NCBI GenBank assembly: GCA_041665065.1
Contig: JBAYJM010000008.1
Coordinates: 1 to 43,897 of the forward strand
DNA: 43,897 nucleotides
Direction: 5' to 3'
DNA from: JBAYJM01 sp041665065
GTDB lineage: Bacteria > Patescibacteriota > Patescibacteriia > 2-01-FULL-39-33
A program made the position numbers and the translations under genes. Under the pieces are notes generated by a model. It saw only the letters and a list, made by a program, of their open reading frames with translations, had not been told where the DNA came from and did no database searches. Positions 26,657 through 34,403 of this stretch are shown here, piece by piece; the stretch's first letter is position 1; every line of letters begins with the position of its first letter.

Positions 26657-29521
26657 TTATTTTAATAATTTTTTCAGATACTGCCCGGTATAACTATTTT
26701 TTGCCTTCATTATATCAGCCGGCGTACCTTCGGCAACAACATAACCACCCCTGTCTCCACCTTCTGGCCCTAAATCAACTACCCAATCAGCGGATTTAAT
26801 AACATCCAAATTATGCTCAATTATTAAAACTGAATTTTCCTTATCAACTAATTTATTTAAAACTTGAAGCAATCTTTTCACGTCGTCAAAATGAAGGCCC
26901 GTAGTCGGCTCATCTAAAATATACAGCGTTTTCCCAGTCGGCCGTCTTGATAACTCAGTCGCCAATTTTACTCTTTGCGCTTCACCGCCAGATAGTGTTG
27001 TAGCTGACTGTCCCAAACGCAAATAACCCAAACCGACTTCATCTAAAATATTTAACTTATCGACTATCTGGGAATTGCCTTCAAAAAATTTCTTTGCCTC
27101 TGCCACAGTCATATCCAGCACATCAGCAATATTTTTTCCCATTCCTTCATTTAATAATCCTTTATAAAAAATCTCCAAAGCTTCTTTGTTATATCTTCGC
27201 CCGTGGCACTCCTCGCACTCAACATAAACATCAGGAAGAAATTGCATTTCTATTTTTACATATCCGTCACCACCGCAAGTTTCGCATCTTCCGCCGCCCT
27301 TAACATTAAAACTGAAGTGGCCTAATTTAAATCCACGCATCTTGCTCTCCGGAAGAGACGCATATAAATCACGGATATAAGTGAAGACTCCGGTGTAAGT
27401 TGCCGGATTAGAACGAGGCGTTCTGCCAATCGGCGACTGATCAATATTTATTACCTTGTCCAAATTATCCATGCCCTTTATTTCTCTGTGCTTGCCGGGT
27501 AAATCTTTTGTTCTGTAGAATTTAGACGACAAAGCTTTCGCCAAAATTTCAGACATTAAAGTTGATTTGCCAGATCCCGACACCCCTGAAATAACAACCA
27601 ATTTCCCAAGAGGAATTTTTACATCAATATTTTTTAAATTAAATTCTGTTGCGCCGATGATTTCTAAAAATTTTCCGCTGCCCTCTCTGAATTTGGCTGG
27701 CAATGGAACTGATTTTTTTCCTGACAAATATTGGCCGGTAACTGATTTTTTATCTTTTATAATTTGATCAAATGTGCCTTCAAAAATTACCTCACCGCCC
27801 ATAACGCCAGCGCCAGGGCCGATATCGATTAAATAATCAGAGTCTCTCATAAGCTGTTCGTCATGTTCAACAACAATTACGGTATTTCCTTTGTCCCTGA
27901 GATTTTTTAAGGTCGTTATCAGCTTTTCAGTATCCCTGGCATGCAAGCCGATTGATGGCTCATCAAGAACATAAGTGATTGATTCAAGTCCTGAGCCTAT
28001 TTGTGTTGCCAATCGAATTCTCTGCGCCTCTCCGCCGGCAAGCGTATTAGCGCTCCGTGACAGAGCCAGATAATTCAGCCCCACATTTTGCAAATATAGA
28101 AGTTTTTTATTTACCTCGCGGATTATTTGCTTGGAAATTTTTCCTTCCTTAGTTCCCTGCCATTGCTTATTTAATTCGCAAATAAATTCTACCGCCTTGT
28201 CCACGTCCAAATTTGTCAATTGAGAAATATTTAAACCGTTGACGGTAACTGCTAAGCTTTCCGGCCTTAACCTTGTTCCCTTGCAGGTCGGGCAAGTTGA
28301 GACTCGCATATACTCTTCCAAGGTTTTTTGCAAATATTCGGATTTTGATTCCTTGTATTTTTCATCAAGAAAATTAATCAAGCCTTCAAATTGAACTTGC
28401 TGTCCGTCAACATCATAATACTGATCACCGGAACCATAAATAATCAAGTCCAAAGCGCTCTGGGGCAATTCGTTTACTGGCACATTGGTGGAAAAATTAT
28501 TTTCCTTGGCCACCGCTTCTAATAATTTAAAATTAGAACTTTGCGATGCAAAATTTCTGGCCCAAGGCCTGATGGCACCTTCGGCCAAGGTCAATCTTTT
28601 GTTGGGAATAATTAAATCAGGATTCGGAACTAATTTAATTCCCAATCCCTTGCAAGCCGGACAAGCGCCGAATGGCGAATTAAAAGAAAAACTTCTTGGC
28701 TCTATTTCTGACAAGCTAACCCCGCAAAAATGACAAACGTAGTACAAATTGAAATTGATATTTTTATCCTCTTCTTTCAAATAGATATTTATAAAGCCAT
28801 CTCCCAGATCAAGCGCAATATTTACCGCTTTCACCAACCGCTGATAGCTGATATCATTTTTATTTTTATCAGAAATCTCTTGTGAGATTTTTAACTTGTC
28901 AATTAATATTTCAATTGTGTGGTTTTTATCTCTGTCCAAATTTACCTTTTTGATTTCACTTGCATCATAAAAACTGCCGTCAATTCTAAATATTTCATAA
29001 TTACTTCTTATAATGGCATCGATTTGCTTGCTGTGAGCGCCTTTTTTATTTATTATGATGGGCGCCAATATTTGAATTTCAGAATCTATCGGCAATTTAA
29101 TTATCTGATCCAAAATTTGATCCGCAGTTTGTTTGGTCACTTCTCTTCCGCATTTGGAGCAATGCACTTTTCCAACCTTAGCATAAAGAAGCCTAAGGTA
29201 ATCATAAATTTCCGTTACTGTCCCAACAGTCGACCGCGGATTGACTGAAGATGATTTTTGATCAATGGCAATTGTCGGAGTCAAACCTTCTATGCTTTCA
29301 ACATCCGGCTTGTCCATCAAGTCCAAAAACTGCTTGGCATAAGATGACAAACTCTCAGCATAACGCCTTTGTCCTTCGGCATAAATAGTGTCAAATGCCA
29401 GCGATGATTTACCGGAACCGGACAATCCAGTAATGACAATCAGCTTGTCTTTCGGTATATCAATACTGATGTTTTTAAGATTATTGACCTTTGATCCTTT
29501 AATAGAAATGACTCCGGGCAT
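26657..29521 (-). CDS. uvrA: Excinuclease ABC subunit A
   Basis: DNA-damage recognition ATPase of nucleotide excision repair; it works as a dimer with UvrB. Both ABC units are complete: Walker A GLSGSGKSS (about 33) and GVSGSGKST (about 650), signatures LAGGEAQR and LSGGEAQR, and Walker B segments VLDEPSIGLH and ILDEPTTGLH. Zinc-finger cysteines are present (CHFC...CPAC, CPTC, and CETC...CEEC). At 954 aa it has the standard length. It is transcribed alone from a good promoter at 29578-29606 and ends at a hairpin. No obvious SOS-box-like palindrome overlaps the promoter. Confidence 0.98.
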   Translation of the reverse strand: MPGVISIKGSKVNNLKNISIDIPKDKLIVITGLSGSGKSSLAFDTIYAEGQRRYAESLSSYAKQFLDLMDKPDVESIEGLTPTIAIDQKSSSVNPRSTVGTVTEIYDYLRLLYAKVGKVHCSKCGREVTKQTADQILDQIIKLPIDSEIQILAPIIINKKGAHSKQIDAIIRSNYEIFRIDGSFYDASEIKKVNLDRDKNHTIEILIDKLKISQEISDKNKNDISYQRLVKAVNIALDLGDGFINIYLKEEDKNINFNLYYVCHFCGVSLSEIEPRSFSFNSPFGACPACKGLGIKLVPNPDLIIPNKRLTLAEGAIRPWARNFASQSSNFKLLEAVAKENNFSTNVPVNELPQSALDLIIYGSGDQYYDVDGQQVQFEGLINFLDEKYKESKSEYLQKTLEEYMRVSTCPTCKGTRLRPESLAVTVNGLNISQLTNLDVDKAVEFICELNKQWQGTKEGKISKQIIREVNKKLLYLQNVGLNYLALSRSANTLAGGEAQRIRLATQIGSGLESITYVLDEPSIGLHARDTEKLITTLKNLRDKGNTVIVVEHDEQLMRDSDYLIDIGPGAGVMGGEVIFEGTFDQIIKDKKSVTGQYLSGKKSVPLPAKFREGSGKFLEIIGATEFNLKNIDVKIPLGKLVVISGVSGSGKSTLMSEILAKALSSKFYRTKDLPGKHREIKGMDNLDKVINIDQSPIGRTPRSNPATYTGVFTYIRDLYASLPESKMRGFKLGHFSFNVKGGGRCETCGGDGYVKIEMQFLPDVYVECEECHGRRYNKEALEIFYKGLLNEGMGKNIADVLDMTVAEAKKFFEGNSQIVDKLNILDEVGLGYLRLGQSATTLSGGEAQRVKLATELSRRPTGKTLYILDEPTTGLHFDDVKRLLQVLNKLVDKENSVLIIEHNLDVIKSADWVVDLGPEGGDRGGYVVAEGTPADIMKAKNSYTGQYLKKLLK

Positions 29522-29577
29522 AATTTTTAACTAAAATAATTATTTTTAGGTTAGATGAGATTTTCAAATTAACATTC

Positions 29578-29606
29578 ATTATAAAGTAAAAACCCAGCCA
29601 GGTCAA
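29578..29606 (-). promoter_or_regulatory. Sigma-70-type promoter of uvrA
   Basis: On the minus strand TTGACC (29601-29606), a 17-base spacer and TATAAT (29578-29583). The -10 lies about 56 bases before the uvrA ATG. Confidence 0.75.
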
Positions 29607-29639
29607 GGCAAATAACAAATAAACTAAGAAATTAATTAC

Positions 29640-29667
29640 TTGATAAAATTTTATAAACTATTATACT
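29640..29667 (+). promoter_or_regulatory. Promoter of the orphan gene pair 29730-30864
   Basis: TTGATA (29640-29645), a 16-base spacer and TATACT (29662-29667) lie upstream of ATG 29730. It is divergent from the uvrA promoter, with about 34 bases between the two -35 boxes. Confidence 0.5.
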
Positions 29668-29729
29668 TAACAATATAAGCTCTAAAATTATCTATTTAAA
29701 TATCAATTTAAAAAATTAAACTTAAAAAT

Positions 29730-30572
29730 ATGTTTAATCCAGATACTAGAAGCCCAGAAATTGCTAAGAAAAATAACATCTCGCAAGTCATTTTAACCAC
29801 GATTATACAAAATATAACTGAGAGATTTGATGTCGATCCGTCCAATAGATGTGAACTAGCACGATTATCAGAACAAATCAATAAAAGCCAACTAGAACTT
29901 ATTGATGAACAAGGCGATTACAAGGCAGAGGCATGTCAGCAAGCATATCTTGATACCCTTTCAAATGCTAGAGCCACGGAGAGAATGGGAACCTGGTTAG
30001 CCTTGTCAGCCGTTGATATTGGGATAGCAACTAACCTACAAGAAGATCCCGCGGCAGAGCCTGATTATCGTTATCGCCCATGTTTTTCAGAGGCTCAGGT
30101 TAGGGGTGGAAACATAATACAAGGTGAACATACCAAAAAAATATTAACGCCCCAACAATTAAATGGTCGCGTTGACGAAAATCCTAAAATAGACGGCGAG
30201 ATTGGACCAAATGCCACCATTGACTTTAGAATCATTTCAAAACTAAAAGAATCAGACTTGAATTTACTTAAGTCTGCACTAGAAGCAGAAGAATTGGATC
30301 CATTAGATCCCGATTACCAAGCATATTTTCGAAATGTCAGTCTTGGTAAGGGAAGAATACAGGGTGATGAAATTATGGACAAAACAGCAATGACAATAAA
30401 AAATTCAAATCACTTTGGTACGGTATACAGAACCAATATTCCAAATTATGTGCTCGTAGTAACACAAGATAGAACAGAAAAAACTGATGATTCTTTTTCT
30501 ATAAAAGGTTACTACATTTTTCCTGATCTTTTAAAGCGAGCGGAAGAAATTTTTCAGCTAGAAAACAACTAA
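29730..30572 (+). CDS. Orphan hypothetical protein (280 aa)
   Basis: Soluble, acidic, no signal peptide or membrane helix. The N-terminal 80 residues are helical (QVILTTIIQNITERFDV). A central part contains short Gly-rich turns such as VRGGNIIQGEHTKK, and the C-terminal part looks like a beta sheet (HFGTVYRTNIPNYVLVVTQD, then IKGYYIFPDLL). Three Cys are scattered, with no metal-site spacing. No SD precedes the ATG. A second orphan gene follows ten bases later, so they are one transcription unit ending at the hairpin 30922-30951. I do not recognise a family. Confidence 0.7.
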   Translation: MFNPDTRSPEIAKKNNISQVILTTIIQNITERFDVDPSNRCELARLSEQINKSQLELIDEQGDYKAEACQQAYLDTLSNARATERMGTWLALSAVDIGIATNLQEDPAAEPDYRYRPCFSEAQVRGGNIIQGEHTKKILTPQQLNGRVDENPKIDGEIGPNATIDFRIISKLKESDLNLLKSALEAEELDPLDPDYQAYFRNVSLGKGRIQGDEIMDKTAMTIKNSNHFGTVYRTNIPNYVLVVTQDRTEKTDDSFSIKGYYIFPDLLKRAEEIFQLENN

Positions 30573-30582
30573 TTTTAATTAT

Positions 30583-30864
30583 ATGAACATGGAAAGACAA
30601 CCCCTAAAACCAATTGAAGGTGAAGATATTTCTAGTGATGGCAACCGAGAAACGACCCCAACCGATCAACAAACACTAAGCGCAATTTTTCGTTCTTTGC
30701 CACAAAAGGGTCATGAGGGTCCATACTATTTATGGCCTGAAGATACCCAAAAAAATGGGTCTCCCATTTTTGTAATTAATGATCGAGATGGTAATACCAT
30801 AACTTGCGATAGAAAAACAGGAAATATTATATCCATCAAACCAAGATGTGAGCAAAATATATAG
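30583..30864 (+). CDS. Small orphan hypothetical protein (93 aa)
   Basis: The N-terminal 35 residues are polar and probably disordered. The rest resembles a small beta domain with PYYLWPEDT and IFVINDRDGNTITCDRKTGN. It starts ten bases after the 280-aa gene. An in-frame second ATG lies two codons in, and neither has an SD. No family recognised; it could be a partner of the gene before it. Confidence 0.6.
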   Translation: MNMERQPLKPIEGEDISSDGNRETTPTDQQTLSAIFRSLPQKGHEGPYYLWPEDTQKNGSPIFVINDRDGNTITCDRKTGNIISIKPRCEQNI

Positions 30865-30921
30865 TATATTTTAATACTCAACAATTATACAAATTTTTAC
30901 GCATTAAATTGAAAACATTTT

Positions 30922-30951
30922 AAAAGCAGTCCGCCGTGGCGGACTGCTTTT
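30922..30951. terminator. Bidirectional terminator between convergent genes
   Basis: AAAAGCAGTCCGCC and GGCGGACTGCTTTT form a 14-bp perfect stem with A and T runs on both sides. It serves the orphan pair on plus and the small membrane protein of the por locus on minus. Confidence 0.9.
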
Positions 30952-30960
30952 AGGAATTTA

Positions 30961-31347
30961 TTAAGCTCCAGTTCCAACTTTTTTTCTTGTTGCAAAGAAA
31001 TAAACCAAAACCATGACCAAGAAATAAATGTAAATAATTGCTCCAATAACCCAGCCGATAAAAGGAATGATCATTATAACACCGGCGATAATAGGCATCA
31101 AAACCAAATTCATAAACCATTTTTTCTTGCTTTCTCCAACCCTGTCAAAGGCCGCCTTGTCAGTCATTCCCCAATGATAAATGTCCATCAAACTAAGAAC
31201 GCAAATAATAATACTAATGATGACCAAAATCAAAATGAAGATTCCAAAGACAGCAAACATTGATCCCAAGGCAGAACCGCCAAAGCTGCTCATATCAATA
31301 TTGTTTGGCAAGTTAGAAGGAATAGTAGCCGCTTGCATTAAAAACAT
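30961..31347 (-). CDS. Small membrane protein, 128 aa, downstream of porB
   Basis: Three hydrophobic stretches: about residues 28-53, 78-100 and a closely following 100-118, with a basic end (FFATRKK). The segment between them is polar and contains WGMTDKAAFDRVGESKKKW. I recognise no enzyme motif. The ATG is preceded by AAAGGGGGTGATCAC, an SD that matches almost the whole 16S 3' end, which suggests high translation. It follows porB by 22 bases and ends at a bidirectional terminator. Its link to the oxidoreductase is positional only. Confidence 0.75.
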   Translation of the reverse strand: MFLMQAATIPSNLPNNIDMSSFGGSALGSMFAVFGIFILILVIISIIICVLSLMDIYHWGMTDKAAFDRVGESKKKWFMNLVLMPIIAGVIMIIPFIGWVIGAIIYIYFLVMVLVYFFATRKKVGTGA

Positions 31348-31362
31348 GTGATCACCCCCTTT
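31348..31362 (-). promoter_or_regulatory. Extended Shine-Dalgarno site of the 128-aa membrane protein
   Basis: AAAGGGGGTGATCAC directly precedes the ATG on the minus strand. It differs by one base from AAAGGAGGTGATC, the full complement of the bacterial 16S rRNA tail. Confidence 0.75.
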
Positions 31363-31369
31363 CTGTTTT

Positions 31370-32275
31370 TTAATCCGTTAATACGAATTTCTTAATGTTA
31401 TTATCGCAAATTTCCTGAATTTTAGCAATTTCTTTTTTACTGTTTTCGGAGGTGAATAGGTGTTTGAATCTTTTTTGCATTTTTAAAAAGTCTTCAACGG
31501 GAATTTTTTTTGTAATTTTCATTTTGGAACTGAGTTCGCCGTTTATATATTCGACAATCGGATAAAACCCCGACTGGATTGCGGCTCTGGCGACATTTAA
31601 AGAATCCTTGGGTTCGATGCCCCAGCCAGGAACACAGGAAGTATATATTTGTAAATATTTCGGACCCTTGATTGATAAAGCTTTTTTAACTTTAGCGGTT
31701 AAATCCAAGGGATAGCCCATTGTTGCGGTCGCAACATAAGGCAAGTGATGCGCCAAAGCGATTTGGATCATATCTTTTTTGGCTTGCTGACTGCCATAAG
31801 ATTGTTTACCGGGAGGAGTCGTTGTGGTATTAGCATCTAGTGGCGTTGAACCGCTTGATTGATAACCGGTATTTTGATAAGCCTCATTGTCATAACAAAC
31901 ATATAATATATTTTCCCCTCTCTCCCACATGCCTGATATGAGTCCAAGGCCGATATCAAAAGTCGCACCATCTCCACCGATGGCAATAATATTTGTCTCG
32001 TCAGCAAGGCCTTTTACTTTTAATGCGGCTAAAATACCTGAGGCGATTGATGAGGAATTTTCAAACAAGCTATGAATCCAGGGCATTTTAAAAACTGTCA
32101 TTGGATATTGCGTAGTTGTTACTTCACTGCAACCTGTAGCGTTTGTAACAATTGTATTTGGACCAGCCGCATCTAGAAGTAGTCTTGCAGCCATAATCAT
32201 CCCACAGCCTGCGCAGGCGCTATGGCCAGGATTTACTTGATGCGATAATGGTGCTTTGTAATGTTTATTTTCCAT
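31370..32275 (-). CDS. porB: 2-oxoacid:ferredoxin oxidoreductase, beta (TPP-binding) subunit
   Basis: Thiamine-diphosphate subunit of pyruvate (or other 2-oxoacid) synthase, which converts 2-oxoacid and CoA to acyl-CoA, CO2 and reduced ferredoxin. Cluster cysteines of the four-subunit type are seen at HSACAGCG (about 19-25), ATGCSEV (about 48) and YTSCVPGWG (about 213). The TPP motif GDGATFDIGLG (about 100) is followed by YDNEAYQNTGYQSS (about 129). At 301 aa it matches the family. It has its own promoter at 32304-32332 and is separated from porA by a G+C-rich orphan gene and two terminators, so it is transcribed apart from the other subunits. Confidence 0.93.
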   Translation of the reverse strand: MENKHYKAPLSHQVNPGHSACAGCGMIMAARLLLDAAGPNTIVTNATGCSEVTTTQYPMTVFKMPWIHSLFENSSSIASGILAALKVKGLADETNIIAIGGDGATFDIGLGLISGMWERGENILYVCYDNEAYQNTGYQSSGSTPLDANTTTTPPGKQSYGSQQAKKDMIQIALAHHLPYVATATMGYPLDLTAKVKKALSIKGPKYLQIYTSCVPGWGIEPKDSLNVARAAIQSGFYPIVEYINGELSSKMKITKKIPVEDFLKMQKRFKHLFTSENSKKEIAKIQEICDNNIKKFVLTD

Positions 32276-32303
32276 ATATTATGATAATTTAATTCTGAAC
32301 CGT

Positions 32304-32332
32304 ATTTTAACATTTAAATACATTTCTGCCAA
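32304..32332 (-). promoter_or_regulatory. Sigma-70-type promoter of porB
   Basis: On the minus strand TTGGCA (32327-32332), a 17-base spacer and TAAAAT (32304-32309), about 28 bases before the porB ATG. Confidence 0.7.
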
Positions 32333-32400
32333 ATTTTCGACTATTTAGTCTTTTTTAAAATATTTATTAATGCTTTAATTTGATTTATTTTTTTTAAATT

Positions 32401-32444
32401 AAAACGACCCCCAAGTCAACCGTAAAAACTGGTTAACTTGGGGG
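32401..32444 (-). terminator. Strong terminator of the G+C-rich orphan gene
   Basis: A 14-bp stem with one mismatch, CCCCCAAGT(C)AACC against GGTT(A)ACTTGGGGG, loop of nine bases. On the minus strand it is followed by TCGTTTTAATTT. A second small hairpin (GAGGTCT/AGACCTC, 32459-32480) overlaps the stop codon. Confidence 0.85.
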
Positions 32445-32471
32445 CCACGATAGTGTTTGAGGTCTGTCTAT

Positions 32472-32984
32472 CTAGACCTCCGTCGTACTCGCGGTGGTGG
32501 CGACGTCGCAGCGACGAACCATCAATATCCGCGTCCTGGTTGCGGGGAAGGTCGGGCCACCATCATTGAGATCGTACTTCTCCTGGGTCCACCCGGGAGT
32601 CCATTCACCGCCCGTCGGAGAGGGGGTCAAAACCATGTTGCCCTCCCCATCTCGAGAAGGCCTGGCAATCGTTTCCGGGCCATTCCAGGGATCGGGATTG
32701 CTGGTCGCCCACGCCATGACCTCAAGATCCCAGAAGCGATGACATTCGCCTCGGTTCGCCGCCGTCGGGACAAGCCTGAACCCCCGCAATTTCTCCGGAA
32801 TCTCCTGCTGCCTTTCCATAATCTCCCACAACTCTCCACGCCCGGCCGGCTCACCAAGCTGGGTGAGTTCTTCGGCCCGACGAATTAGGTCGGGACCCTG
32901 TAGGAAATGCCCCTCGTCCTCGTCCGGCTTCAGGAACTCGTGGGCTTCCACCACGTCCCCATTTTTTAACGTCATTACCACCAT
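32472..32984 (-). CDS. G+C-rich orphan protein (170 aa) inserted between porA and porB
   Basis: A soluble acidic protein without signal peptide or membrane helix. It begins MVVMTLKNGDVVEAHEFLKP and has a Trp/Pro-rich second half (WATSNPDPWNGPE, GGEWTPGWTQEKYDL). I know no family for it. G+C is about 63% in a 60-base stretch I counted (32581-32640), against well under 40% in the flanking por genes. This marks it as acquired or under different selection. I chose the ATG at 32984 because AGGAG lies eight bases upstream of it; the ATG at 32990 is only two bases from that SD. It has its own terminator and a long perfect inverted repeat upstream. Other long frames on both strands here are explained by the G+C content. 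Confidence 0.65.
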   Translation of the reverse strand: MVVMTLKNGDVVEAHEFLKPDEDEGHFLQGPDLIRRAEELTQLGEPAGRGELWEIMERQQEIPEKLRGFRLVPTAANRGECHRFWDLEVMAWATSNPDPWNGPETIARPSRDGEGNMVLTPSPTGGEWTPGWTQEKYDLNDGGPTFPATRTRILMVRRCDVATTASTTEV

Positions 32985-33012
32985 GGCCATATCTCCTGTT
33001 AGCTACCCGGGG

Positions 33013-33070
33013 TTTGCTTATACGTCTTAGATTGTAAGATAATAATTATAATCTAAGACGTATAAGCAAA
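33013..33070. repeat. Perfect 21-bp inverted repeat upstream of the G+C-rich orphan gene
   Basis: The arms at 33013-33033 and 33050-33070 are exactly complementary (outer ends TTTGCTTATACG and CGTATAAGCAAA) around a 16-base A+T loop. A TATAAT on the minus strand (33045-33050) sits at the loop edge. It may be an operator around the promoter of the gene at 32984, or a hairpin in readthrough RNA. Confidence 0.85.
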
Positions 33071-33150
33071 ATAACCTTATTTTGGCAAAGTACTGAATTA
33101 ATACCACATAACTTTATATAATATTTTGATAATTTTGTCAATAGCCAAGT

Positions 33151-33180
33151 AAAAAATAGCCCTTAAAATGGCTATTTTTT
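33151..33180. terminator. Bidirectional-type terminator downstream of porA
   Basis: AAAAAATAGCC and GGCTATTTTTT form an 11-bp stem with an eight-base loop, 49 bases past the porA stop on the minus strand. Confidence 0.85.
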
Positions 33181-33228
33181 ATTAATACTAACGCTTATGC
33201 ACCTTCATTTATAATTTATCCAAAAAAT

Positions 33229-34362
33229 TTATTTTCCAACAAAAACAACTTTTTCTTTTGTCTTTTTAGCATCTTCATAAACATGCTTAATCATATCCTT
33301 GGTAATATCTCGTCCGCCAAGCCCTAAAATATAACTAATAACATTGCTTTTCTGACCGCTTAAAGCTCTTTTTATTTCTGTAGCAATTACACCCTCTTGT
33401 CCAAGTGATAGCGCCTTATCTATCACTGCAATATTTTTTACTTTAGACAAAATTTCAGCAACTTCTTCATCTGGAAAAGGCCTGAAAGACACAATTTTTA
33501 AAACTCCAACTTTCTTTTTGTTATTTTGCAATTCATCAACCGCCTCCTTAATTGTTCCAAGCACAGATCCGATAGCAACAATTACAGTATCAGCGTCCTT
33601 GTCGCCATAATATTCAATCAAATTTAATTCCCTGCCAAAAACTTTTTTGAATTCTTTCATTTCATGTGCGATAACTTTTTTTGAGGCCACTAAATCATCA
33701 TGCAACTCTTGCCGTATTTCCATATAATGGGCGGGCGTGGCGAATGCTCCAAACGTCAAAGGATTTTTTACATCAAGATACTCCCCCGGGGTATATGCCG
33801 GCAGATATTTTTTAATTTTTTCTTTGTCTTCAATTTCAACCGGCTCAACAACATGAGTCAAAACAAAGCCGTCCAAATTTACCATCACCGGCAACTCTAA
33901 TTGTTCTCCAACTTTATATGCCAAGATATGCAAATCACAAACTTCCTGTACTGTCTCGCCAAAAACCATAATCCAGCCGGAATCCCGAACTACCATAACA
34001 TCCTGCTGATCATTCCAAATATTAATCGGAGCAGAAATCGCCCTGTTGGCATCAGTCATTACTACTGGCAATCTCATGCCGGCAATACAAAAAACCACTT
34101 CTGTCATCAGTAATAATCCCTGCGACGATGTTGCAGTATAAGTCCTGACGCCAGTGGCCTGAGCACCCTGGACAATTGATGCGGCGGCAAACTCACTTTC
34201 CGCCCTGACATATTCAAAGTTCCCTTCCCCATCAGCCTTGATTTTTGCCAACTCTTCTACAATATGCGTTTGCGGAGTTATTGGATAGGCTGAGACAACA
34301 TCAATTCCAATATTATTTATTGTTTCAGCAATCGCTCGACTGCCTTCTAATATTTTTCTCAT
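33229..34362 (-). CDS. porA: 2-oxoacid:ferredoxin oxidoreductase, alpha subunit
   Basis: Pyrimidine-binding/alpha chain of the four-subunit pyruvate-type oxidoreductase. Visible phrases are AYPITPQTHIVEEL (about 25-38), EFAAASIVQGAQATGVRTYTATSSQG (split over about 57-82), the NIWNDQQDV segment (about 113-121), and a C-terminal transketolase-like domain with SFRPFPDEEV and DKALSLGQEG. At 377 aa the length is normal. It follows a hydrolase gene by 41 bases and is closed by a hairpin, so it is not on one mRNA with porB. The substrate is most likely pyruvate; related 2-oxoacids cannot be excluded from sequence. Confidence 0.93.
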   Translation of the reverse strand: MRKILEGSRAIAETINNIGIDVVSAYPITPQTHIVEELAKIKADGEGNFEYVRAESEFAAASIVQGAQATGVRTYTATSSQGLLLMTEVVFCIAGMRLPVVMTDANRAISAPINIWNDQQDVMVVRDSGWIMVFGETVQEVCDLHILAYKVGEQLELPVMVNLDGFVLTHVVEPVEIEDKEKIKKYLPAYTPGEYLDVKNPLTFGAFATPAHYMEIRQELHDDLVASKKVIAHEMKEFKKVFGRELNLIEYYGDKDADTVIVAIGSVLGTIKEAVDELQNNKKKVGVLKIVSFRPFPDEEVAEILSKVKNIAVIDKALSLGQEGVIATEIKRALSGQKSNVISYILGLGGRDITKDMIKHVYEDAKKTKEKVVFVGK

Positions 34363-34403
34363 ATTTAAATTTTCATTATTAATTGCATGAATTATTTTCT
34401 GAT

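Noticed and set aside
32457..32888. Plus-strand frame of 143 codons in the G+C-rich island
   Set aside because: High G+C leaves all frames open here. Only the minus-strand frame has an SD at proper distance and a terminator right behind its stop.
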